A stretch of DNA of 64,000 nucleotides from the NCBI RefSeq assembly GCF_018687075.1, contig NZ_CP061285.1, forward strand, positions 372,001 to 436,000, read 5' to 3'. Of the stretch, positions 57,704 through 64,000 are shown piece by piece. Numbering within the stretch: position 1 is the first letter of the stretch; each line of letters starts with the position of its first letter. Under the pieces are notes generated by a model. The model was not told the origin of the DNA, ran no database searches, and saw nothing but the letters and a program-made list of their open reading frames with translations. The DNA comes from Polynucleobacter sp. MWH-UH35A. GTDB taxonomy: Bacteria; Pseudomonadota; Gammaproteobacteria; Burkholderiales; Burkholderiaceae. A program made the translations under genes and the position numbers.

Positions 57704-58237
57704 TTACTGGGAAGCTATGCGACGTGCTTCAGTGAACTTCGCAGCCCAGTAGGGTGTGGTGATGTAATCGAGGCGTACAGTTCCACCGGCACTTGGAGCA
57801 TGTACAAATCTGCCTTGCCCGACATAGATACCAGCATGTGAATATTTTTCACCAGTCGTGTTGAAGAATACTAGATCACCAGGCGCAGGCGGCTCATTAT
57901 CAACACTACGACCTTTGGTGCTCATCAATTGAATGGTGCGCGGTAGTTTGATGCCTGCAGCCTTGTTATAGACATACACAATCAGTCCACTGCAATCAAA
58001 CCCACCTTTTGGGGTATTGCCGCCATATCGATAAGGGACGTCTACTAAGCCAACTGCAGCAATAGAAATATCTTCAGTTCCTACACTGGTGTCTTGTTTG
58101 AATTGAGAAACTTTTGCGGCGCTTGATTTTCCGCCAAATGTGCTGCACCCGCTTAGGATGAGTAAGCTACAAATAAAAATGCCGCACCCCAGAAGAGTGC
58201 GGCATGAGAAAGATTGCTTAGAGTGCGTCAGCAGCAT
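57704..58237 (-). CDS. NlpC/P60 lipoprotein
   Basis: 177 residues from the ATG at 58237 (MLLTHSKQSF); a further ATG lies 8 codons upstream. A lipoprotein signal ends CSLLILSGCS. The NlpC/P60 peptidase domain has the catalytic Cys in GGFDCSGLIVYVYNKA, His in KYSHAGIYVGQGRF and a second His in VHAPSAGG. It probably cleaves peptidoglycan peptide bonds at the outer membrane. The signal-peptide codons contain a terminator-like hairpin; the start overlaps the end of phoH. Confidence 0.9.
   Translation of the reverse strand: MLLTHSKQSFSCRTLLGCGIFICSLLILSGCSTFGGKSSAAKVSQFKQDTSVGTEDISIAAVGLVDVPYRYGGNTPKGGFDCSGLIVYVYNKAAGIKLPRTIQLMSTKGRSVDNEPPAPGDLVFFNTTGEKYSHAGIYVGQGRFVHAPSAGGTVRLDYITTPYWAAKFTEARRIASQ
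58171..58205 (-). terminator. phoH terminator embedded in the nlpC signal sequence
   Basis: On the minus strand ATGCCGCAC (58205-58197) pairs with GTGCGGCAT (58187-58179) and is followed by TTTTATTT. It lies 13 bases after the phoH stop, inside the reading frame of the NlpC lipoprotein. Confidence 0.7.
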
Positions 58238-59876
58238 GATCCGCAAGACGTGAACGCTCACCGCGAGCCAGGGTCACGTGACCGCCATGACGCCAGCCTT
58301 TGAAGCGATCGACTACATAAGTAAGTCCAGAAGAGCCTTCGGTTAAATATGGAGTATCTATCTGTGCAATGTTTCCTAAACAGACAATTTTGGTTCCAGG
58401 GCCTGCGCGAGTAACTAAGGTCTTCATTTGTTTTGGAGTCAAGTTTTGCGCTTCATCAATAATGACGAACTTACTTACAAAGGTTCTACCACGCATAAAG
58501 TTCATGCTCTTTACTTTGATGCGCGACCGAATGAGTTCTTGGGTGGCAGCGCGACCCCACTCACCAGCACCATCATCATTGCGTTGCAGAACTTCAAGGT
58601 TGTCATCAAACGCACCCATCCAAGGCTGCATCTTTTCTTCTTCGGTGCCTGGAAGAAAGCCAATGTCTTCGCCGACCGGCACGGTGGCACGTGTAATGAT
58701 AATCTCGTTATAACGCTTGCTGTCTAATACTTGCTCAAGCCCAGCAGCCAATGCTAGTAGGGTTTTTCCAGTACCAGCTTGACCTAACAGGGTCACAAAG
58801 TCCACATCAGGATTCATCAGCAGGTTCATAGCAAAGTTTTGTTCGCGGTTACGTGCGGTAACGCTCCAGACGTTGTTTTTCTGGTGAGAGAAGTCTCTGA
58901 GTGTTTGTAGAAGCGCTGTCTTGCCATTAATTTCTTTTACTTGGGCATAGAAAGGAGTAGAGCCATCTGGATTTTCTTGATAAACAAATTGGTTTACCAA
59001 CATGCTTTGCACGGATGGTCCAGTAACTCGATAAAACATCGTGCCGGATTTAGAATCAGCCCAGCTTTCCATATCCTTGCCATGCTTAGGCCAAAAATCT
59101 GCCGGTAATGTCATTACGCCCGCATACATCAAGTCGCGATCTTCTAAAACTTGGTCATTGAAGTAATCTTCAGCAGGCAAGCCAAGTGCGCGCGCTTTAA
59201 TGCGCATATTGATATCTTTAGATACCAATACGACTTCTTGGTCTTTGCGAGTTTTTTGTAATTCGCTAACAACCGCAAGGATAAGGTTGTCACCTTTACC
59301 TTCGGGCAGACCCTCAGGCAAAGCTTGGGTAGTGAGTTTTGTTTGGAAGAATAAGCGACCAGTGACATCTTGATTGCCTAGCTTATTCAGAGGAATACCA
59401 TCATCCAAGGTGCCGCTCGTGCCGGCAATCAACTGGTCTAGGGATCTACTTACAGTACGGGCATTGCGGGCTACCTCAGTCATACCTTTCTTATGATTGT
59501 CCAGCTCTTCAAGAGTGGTCATCGGCAGATAAAGGTCATGCTCCGAAAAGCGAAACAGTGAGCTTGGGTCATGCATCAACACGTTAGTATCCAGGACAAA
59601 TAAGCTTGGGGGTCCAGTGCGAACAACGCGCTTTGGTTTTGCCGGCGCCGTTACTTTGTTCTCATTGCGCTGTTGATGTGTAGGACGATGGTCCGCTTTA
59701 ATCTTTTCGAGGGCAACTTCAGCCGCAGATAAATCTTCTTCCGCATCGTTAGTCCAATCAACAGCTTCCATTACCACTGGTTTTGCTTGAGCAGGACGTT
59801 TCTTTAAGTCGGGAGTATCTTTGCGACTGAGTTTCACTTGATCAGCAATTTGAGTGGGGATTGGGGGCAGTGGCAT
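58218..59876 (-). CDS. phoH: PhoH2-type protein: PIN nuclease plus PhoH ATPase
   Basis: 552 residues. A PIN domain (about 90-230; FVLDTNVLMHDPSSLF with the first catalytic Asp, VVLVSKDINMRIKA) precedes the PhoH domain (about 325-550). That domain has Walker A GQAGTGKTLLALAAG, the EDIGFLPGTEEEKMQPW block and Walker B FVIIDEAQNLTPKQMKTL. Such fusions have been shown to unwind and cleave RNA in mycobacteria. A strong AGGAGAG ribosome site precedes the ATG, just after a terminator-like hairpin. Confidence 0.94.
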   Translation of the reverse strand: MPLPPIPTQIADQVKLSRKDTPDLKKRPAQAKPVVMEAVDWTNDAEEDLSAAEVALEKIKADHRPTHQQRNENKVTAPAKPKRVVRTGPPSLFVLDTNVLMHDPSSLFRFSEHDLYLPMTTLEELDNHKKGMTEVARNARTVSRSLDQLIAGTSGTLDDGIPLNKLGNQDVTGRLFFQTKLTTQALPEGLPEGKGDNLILAVVSELQKTRKDQEVVLVSKDINMRIKARALGLPAEDYFNDQVLEDRDLMYAGVMTLPADFWPKHGKDMESWADSKSGTMFYRVTGPSVQSMLVNQFVYQENPDGSTPFYAQVKEINGKTALLQTLRDFSHQKNNVWSVTARNREQNFAMNLLMNPDVDFVTLLGQAGTGKTLLALAAGLEQVLDSKRYNEIIITRATVPVGEDIGFLPGTEEEKMQPWMGAFDDNLEVLQRNDDGAGEWGRAATQELIRSRIKVKSMNFMRGRTFVSKFVIIDEAQNLTPKQMKTLVTRAGPGTKIVCLGNIAQIDTPYLTEGSSGLTYVVDRFKGWRHGGHVTLARGERSRLADHAADAL

Positions 59877-59891
59877 GGACTCTCCTAAAAG

Positions 59892-60093
59892 AAAAAACCG
59901 CCAAGCGGAGTGCGTTGACGGTTTATTGCGAAACTGGTTGCGGTGGTACTGAAAAAACGGAGGGGGTTACTCTCCGCACCTGATCTGAGATATTCAGGTT
60001 TCTGATTCAAACGGATTGTCAGACTTTCCCGTCGTTTACGGTGCATATGAATCACTTTACCCCAAAATTCGGGGTTTGCAAGCACCTCAGATC
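59892..60093 (-). ncRNA. Candidate structured RNA/attenuator between bcp and phoH
   Basis: On the minus strand GATCTGAG (60093-60086) is fully complementary to CTCAGATC (59989-59982). Nested inside is GATTCA (60053-60048)/TGAATC (60009-60004). Next come a terminator-like CGGAG/CTCCG stem with six T's (59976-59952) and a second ACCGTCAA/TTGGCGGT stem with a T-run (59922-59892) just before the phoH ribosome site. One GCACC (60044-60040) can pair with either of two GGTGC copies (60086-60082 or 59980-59976). No known riboswitch is recognised. Confidence 0.4.
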
Positions 60094-60108
60094 AAATTGT
60101 TGTAAAAA

Positions 60109-60576
60109 TTACTTAGTGGCTTGAGCTGCTTGTAATACCTCTGTCACATGACCTGGAACCTTCAGGCCGCGCCACTCTTTTACAAGCTTGCCGGTGGAGT
60201 CAAATAAGAAGGTGCTGCGCTCGACGCCACGGACTTGTTTGCCGTACATATTCTTCATTTTCATGACGCCGAAGATCTGGCAAAGTGTCTCTTCAGTATC
60301 AGCAACTAACTCAAATGGGAGCTCTAGTTTGCTGCGGAAGTTATCGTGTGATTTGATGCTATCTCGGGAAACCCCTACCACCAAAGTATTGGCCTTAGTA
60401 AAGGCCTCAATGTTGTCTCTGAATTCACCTGACTCAGCAGTACAACCTGGAGTCATATCCTTGGGGTAAAAATACAGAACCAATTTTTTGCCTTTTGCGG
60501 ACGCTGGCGAAAATGTTAATCCAGAAGTTGCTGGAATTGCGCACTGCGGTATGGGTTGACCAATGGCTACTGTCAT
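60109..60576 (-). CDS. bcp: Peroxiredoxin BCP
   Basis: 155 residues. It is a thiol peroxidase that reduces hydrogen peroxide and organic peroxides. The peroxidatic Cys45 is in YPKDMTPGCTAESGEFRD. Position 50, the resolving Cys in E. coli BCP, is Gly here. Cys12 and Cys99 remain, so it may be a one-Cys enzyme or use Cys99. Length and the WRGLKVPGHVTEVL end are typical. Confidence 0.94.
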   Translation of the reverse strand: MTVAIGQPIPQCAIPATSGLTFSPASAKGKKLVLYFYPKDMTPGCTAESGEFRDNIEAFTKANTLVVGVSRDSIKSHDNFRSKLELPFELVADTEETLCQIFGVMKMKNMYGKQVRGVERSTFLFDSTGKLVKEWRGLKVPGHVTEVLQAAQATK

Positions 60577-60617
60577 GATGATCCTTCGTTGGTTGTCTCT
60601 GATGCTTAATAAATGAA

Positions 60618-61535
60618 TTAGTTATTTTGAATGATTAAATCACCGCTGCGATTAGGTATTTCACCCCAAGTCAGTGGCAGTACGGCTATTTTATCGAGTT
60701 GCTTGGTTGCCTCCCAAGATTTGTGCAGCTCGCCCATGGTGACAAGGTCATGGCCTTGATTTAGCCATCCAGCTAGCAGTTGCTCAAATGCTGGTAATAA
60801 CTTCTGACCTTCCAGTTCAGCATGCAAGGTGAAGACCTGGTCATTTGGGTTGCTCTGAGTGATCTCTAAAAGCTTCTTAACGGCACCAAATTCATCGGCA
60901 CCATCGATACCGATGAGCTCATCAAAGGTGGGGAGTGTGGTTGGATATTGAACATGCTTGGCTTTACCTGCGGATAGCGCAAGACGATAGGGTATGAGGT
61001 TTGGTTCCGCCCTTCCATCAGACGAGTAGGCAATACCCCATTGATCAAGTTGCTCAAAAGCAGCTTCATTCATTTGCCATCCAGCTGCGCCATATGTGAC
61101 TGGCGCATGACCAAAGATCTCTACAAATCGATCCCAGCTTTTTTGCATCATTTCTTTGGTCCACTGCGCATCTTGGTTGCGGACGGCATCTTGCCATGCA
61201 ACATGATCCCAAGTATGAATCCCAGTTTCGTGACCTGCTTTATCAATGGCGCGCATTTCTGCGGCGGCTTTCTTGCCAATATCTGGTCCAGGAAGGAGAA
61301 CTCCATAAAGCAAAGTCTTTATGCCGTAATGCTCGACAACGGAGGTGCGACTTACTTTTTTTAAAAAGCCTGGTCGAAAGACACGCTTTAAGGCCCAGCC
61401 AGTATGGTCAGGGCCAAGGCTGAACAGAAAGGTGGCTTTGAGACCAAAACGCTCTAGAGTTCGAGCAAGATTAGGTACACCCTCTTTAGTGCCGCGTAAG
61501 GTGTCTACATCAACCTTGAGAGCTATCTTAGCCAT
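60618..61535 (-). CDS. arnD: 4-deoxy-4-formamido-L-arabinose-phosphoundecaprenol deformylase ArnD
   Basis: 305 residues from the ATG at 61535, preceded by AAAGG; an ATG at 61568 lies within the end of the upstream gene. It is a polysaccharide-deacetylase-fold enzyme with the metal Asp in LKVDVDTLRGTKEGVPNL and the His pair in HETGIHTWDHVAWQD, closely matching ArnD. It removes the formyl group in undecaprenyl-linked L-Ara4N synthesis for lipid A. Confidence 0.93.
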   Translation of the reverse strand: MAKIALKVDVDTLRGTKEGVPNLARTLERFGLKATFLFSLGPDHTGWALKRVFRPGFLKKVSRTSVVEHYGIKTLLYGVLLPGPDIGKKAAAEMRAIDKAGHETGIHTWDHVAWQDAVRNQDAQWTKEMMQKSWDRFVEIFGHAPVTYGAAGWQMNEAAFEQLDQWGIAYSSDGRAEPNLIPYRLALSAGKAKHVQYPTTLPTFDELIGIDGADEFGAVKKLLEITQSNPNDQVFTLHAELEGQKLLPAFEQLLAGWLNQGHDLVTMGELHKSWEATKQLDKIAVLPLTWGEIPNRSGDLIIQNN

Positions 61536-61554
61536 GTACCTTTGGTTTACTCGC

Positions 61555-62601
61555 TTATTCTTTATCAACTAGGTGACGTGCTTTTTCTACGTCGCCACGA
61601 TAGGCTTCAAAAATATTTTTGAGGGCATCAGTCATTGTGGTCGTAGGCTTCCAGCCCAATTCATTCATCGTGTTATCAATTGCAGGAACGCGATTTTGCA
61701 CATCTTGGTAGCCTTCACCGTAATATGCGCCTGAAGTTGTCTCCACAATTTTGACTTCATTCGCATTCTTTGCATACTCAGGAATACTGCGGGCAATCTC
61801 CAACATCTGATTGGCTAGTTCGCGAATGGAGTGATTGTTTTTAGGGTTGCCGATGTTGTAGATCTTGCCATTAGCAACGCCACCTTTGTTGTCGATAATG
61901 CGCATCAAAGCATCGATACCATCGTCAATATATGTAAAGGCACGTTTCTGGGCTCCACCATCAACAACGTTAATAGATTCGCCGCGAACAATATGACCTA
62001 AGAACTGAGTCACTACACGGGATGAACCTTCTTTTGGTGTGTAGATGCTATCTAAGCCAGGGCCAATCCAGTTAAACGGACGGAAGAGGGTAAAGCGCAA
62101 ACCTTCCATGCCATAACCCCAGATCACGCGATCCATTAATTGTTTAGAACATGCGTAGATCCAGCGTGGCTTATTGATAGGGCCGTAGATCATATTCGAT
62201 TTGGACGGATCGAACTCGCCGTCTTCGCACATGCCATAAACCTCAGAGGTTGATGGAAATACTAAATGCTTTTTGTATTTCACAGCAGAACGCACGATTG
62301 GTAAATTGGCTTCGAAGTCGAGCTCAAATACTTTTAGTGGCTGCTGTACATAGGTGGCTGGAGTTGCAATCGCTACTAAAGGCAGAATGACGTCGCATTT
62401 ACGGATGTGATATTCAACCCATTCTTTATTGATGGTGATGTCACCTTCAAAGAAATGCATACGTGGATGATTGATTAAGTCACCAAGGCGATCATTTTGC
62501 ATATCCATGCCATAGACATCCCAATCGGTTGTCTCAAGAATGCGCTTGGAAAGGTGGTGACCAATAAAACCGTTCACACCAAGAATGAGTACTTTTTTCA
62601 T
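61555..62601 (-). CDS. arnA: UDP-glucuronate decarboxylase (ArnA dehydrogenase-domain homolog)
   Basis: 348 residues. The NAD-binding motif is VLILGVNGFIGHHLSKRI, the Ser and Tyr-Lys catalytic region is FPSTSEVYGMCEDGEFDP / RWIYACSKQLMDRVIW, and FRPFNWIGPGLDSIYTPKEGSSR carries ArnA's Arg. It corresponds to the C-terminal domain of E. coli ArnA, oxidising and decarboxylating UDP-glucuronate. The formyltransferase half is a separate gene just upstream. Confidence 0.92.
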   Translation of the reverse strand: MKKVLILGVNGFIGHHLSKRILETTDWDVYGMDMQNDRLGDLINHPRMHFFEGDITINKEWVEYHIRKCDVILPLVAIATPATYVQQPLKVFELDFEANLPIVRSAVKYKKHLVFPSTSEVYGMCEDGEFDPSKSNMIYGPINKPRWIYACSKQLMDRVIWGYGMEGLRFTLFRPFNWIGPGLDSIYTPKEGSSRVVTQFLGHIVRGESINVVDGGAQKRAFTYIDDGIDALMRIIDNKGGVANGKIYNIGNPKNNHSIRELANQMLEIARSIPEYAKNANEVKIVETTSGAYYGEGYQDVQNRVPAIDNTMNELGWKPTTTMTDALKNIFEAYRGDVEKARHLVDKE

Positions 62602-62638
62602 CTTTACTGCCTCGTTTTAATCTAATAAGTGTTGCTAC

Positions 62639-63508
62639 TCAGTTGCTAGCTGGAAACCATTCCAAGATTTCTACTGCTTGGCGGTCGCCGCAAATACCGA
62701 ATACCTGATTATCAACCACTTGGATGCCACAAACCCCAAGATCGAGATTGGCTGGAAATGGCCCATTTAAGCCGGTCCTGGCAACAATCATTACCTTGCC
62801 CTGATGGTCCGTGAAGGCGCCGGGATATGGGGGTGCAACTGCTCTCACGAGGTCATGGACCTGTTTGGCAGTCTGGTTCCAATGAATTTGCCCATCTGCA
62901 GGCTTTCGACCCCCAAAATAGCTGCCTTTTTGGAGTTCATTCGGTCTGCGAGGAACTTTGCCCTTTAGGAGGCTGGGTAAAACTTGGTCAATAACACTCA
63001 CGGCCGCCTGACTGACTTTGCCAAATACATCGGTAGCGGTTTCATTCGGACCAATACTGATTGCCACCTGCCCAACGATATCCCCTGCATCCGGTTTGGC
63101 CTCCATCACATGCAGGGTTGCGCCAGTTTCAGTTTCGCCATGAAGGATCGCCCAGTTTACGGGGGCACGACCACGGTATTTCGGAAGTAGTGAGCCATGC
63201 ATATTCAGTGCGGCAATTTTTGCGCACTTCAAAATCTGCTCTGGAATCATGAAGCGATAGTAGAGGGAAAAAATATAATCTGGAGCAAGAGCTTGCAGCT
63301 TCGGAATTAAATTGACTAATTCATTCGCGTTGGGCGCAATGTAAGGGATATTTTTCTCAGCACACAGTTTTGCCACACTCCCAAACCAAACATTCTCATT
63401 AGGATCGTCCTGATGGGTAACTACAAGATCAATTTGTATGCCCGCATTGAGAAGCGCTTTGAGGCAGTTGACGCCAACATCGTGATAAGCAAAGACGACT
63501 GCGTGCAA
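62639..63508 (-). CDS. Formyltransferase (ArnA N-terminal-domain homolog)
   Basis: 289 residues, fold of methionyl-tRNA formyltransferase. It has LNMHGSLLPKYRGRAPVNWAILHGETETGATLHVM with the Asn-His catalytic pair and an Asp in PDAGDIVGQ. Family ArnA domains share the start MHAVVFAYHDVGVNCL. It formylates UDP-L-Ara4N in the lipid A pathway. It is an independent gene between arnC and the decarboxylase, not fused as in E. coli. Confidence 0.92.
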   Translation of the reverse strand: MHAVVFAYHDVGVNCLKALLNAGIQIDLVVTHQDDPNENVWFGSVAKLCAEKNIPYIAPNANELVNLIPKLQALAPDYIFSLYYRFMIPEQILKCAKIAALNMHGSLLPKYRGRAPVNWAILHGETETGATLHVMEAKPDAGDIVGQVAISIGPNETATDVFGKVSQAAVSVIDQVLPSLLKGKVPRRPNELQKGSYFGGRKPADGQIHWNQTAKQVHDLVRAVAPPYPGAFTDHQGKVMIVARTGLNGPFPANLDLGVCGIQVVDNQVFGICGDRQAVEILEWFPASN

Positions 63509-64000
63509 TTATTTTTTCTCTAGAACAGTTTGCACAACGTAGCGAGGGCGGTTGCGGATTTGCTGATAGATGCGACCAATATATTCACCTAAAAGACCGA
63601 GTCCGAAGAGCATGACGCCAATTAAGAAGAAGGTTAGGGCGAAGAGGGTGAATACACCCTCCACCTCAGCGCCTAGAACAAAGCGGCGTACCAGTAGGTA
63701 AGCAAACAAGCTGCCTGCAGCTAGGGATAGCAACATACCGAGGATCGAGAAGATCTGTAGCGGCATGATGGAGAAGCCGGTAACCAAATCAAAATTTAGG
63801 CGAATCAGTTGGTAAAGGCTGTATTTAGATTCACCTGCAAAACGTTCTTCATGCTTAACAGTAATTTCCACTGGGTTTGCGGAGAAGGTGTATGCGAGCG
63901 CAGGGATGAATGTATTACTCTCATCACATTGACGAACTAAATCAACAATACGGCGACTGTAGCCTCGCAACATGCACCCTTGATCAGTCATCGTGATGCG
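63509..64000 (-). CDS. arnC: Undecaprenyl-phosphate 4-deoxy-4-formamido-L-arabinose transferase ArnC, N-terminus outside window
   Basis: The visible 163 residues are the C-terminal half of a GT2 membrane glycosyltransferase. They contain the DQGCMLRGYSRRIVDLV segment typical of ArnC, VKHEERFAGESKYSLYQLIRLNFD, and two membrane helices (IFSILGMLLSLAAGSLFAYL; LFALTFFLIGVMLFGLGLLG) followed by GEYIGRIYQQIRNRPRYVV. The frame runs open to the window edge. It transfers the modified arabinose to undecaprenyl phosphate. Its stop directly abuts the formyltransferase start. Confidence 0.88.
   Translation of the reverse strand, partial: RITMTDQGCMLRGYSRRIVDLVRQCDESNTFIPALAYTFSANPVEITVKHEERFAGESKYSLYQLIRLNFDLVTGFSIMPLQIFSILGMLLSLAAGSLFAYLLVRRFVLGAEVEGVFTLFALTFFLIGVMLFGLGLLGEYIGRIYQQIRNRPRYVVQTVLEKK

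Noticed and set aside
59976..59998. Plus-strand CACCTGATCTGAGAT resembles part of the TPP riboswitch
   Set aside because: The remaining TPP core elements (the downstream CAGCGTAGGGAA-type block and the partner stem) are absent, and no thiamine gene follows on that strand.
59885..60085. 66-codon minus-strand frame between bcp and phoH
   Set aside because: It overlaps two terminator-like hairpins and ends in Gly-Phe-Phe-Phe encoded by the T-run. RNA structure explains the sequence better.

Overview
The window looks like a chromosomal segment of a betaproteobacterium of the order Burkholderiales, most likely a small-genome freshwater Polynucleobacter-type organism. This is inferred from gene content and order; no species-level proof is available from sequence alone. 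Supporting points are a large monomeric NADP-isocitrate dehydrogenase, the fabF-mucD-lepA-lepB-rnc-era-recO-pdxJ-acpS-nagZ run, an EF-P with Arg32 next to its EarP rhamnosyltransferase, an rpsF-priB-rpsR-rplI-dnaB operon, and very short intergenic gaps with many overlapping start and stop codons. I see no insertion sequence, prophage, CRISPR array or rRNA operon.

Layout. 1-13.7 kb is a mixed accessory/metabolic zone: MFS transporter (partial), icd, a BLUF blue-light sensor, msrP, lipocalin, a metallo-beta-lactamase-fold hydrolase, small envelope proteins, an SDR, an RsuA-type pseudouridine synthase, pterin dehydratase, msrQ, a lipoprotein, an SRAP protein and a parvulin. 13.7-16.5 kb carries folA-thyA and a ferredoxin reductase/ferredoxin pair. 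18-21 kb is a molybdenum cofactor operon (moaA-mobA-moeA), which would supply MsrP. 21.1-25.3 kb is rne with a long structured leader, divergent from rluC. 28.4-34.8 kb is yceD-rpmF-plsX-fabH-fabD-fabG-acpP-fabF (fatty acid synthesis). 34.8-43.8 kb is mucD to nagZ. 43.9-48.1 kb holds efp, earP, uvrC and pgsA. tRNA-Gly(GCC) and tRNA-Cys(GCA) lie at 48.25-48.45 kb. lexA, asparaginase and the rpsF-dnaB operon follow. 55-64 kb holds a repeat-containing small exported protein, an autotransporter, an NlpC/P60 lipoprotein, phoH, bcp and an L-Ara4N lipid A modification cluster (arnD, split arnA functions, arnC partial).

The most striking element is a 352-residue intein inserted exactly in the Walker A loop of DnaB (53291-54346). 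It begins with Ala rather than Cys/Ser. It carries the Trp (block B), Cys (block F) and Thr (block G) residues that define class 3 inteins, and it has a two-motif LAGLIDADG homing endonuclease. Its arginine codon use (about half AGA/AGG) is unlike the flanking exteins (2 of 35), which points to horizontal acquisition.

Other points of interest are a candidate structured RNA with alternative pairings and two terminators between bcp and phoH, a phoH terminator inside the signal-peptide codons of the next gene, a predicted leaderless, LexA-box-overlapped lexA promoter, start codons of uvrC and earP that overlap on opposite strands, and a diverged tandem duplication in a small exported protein.
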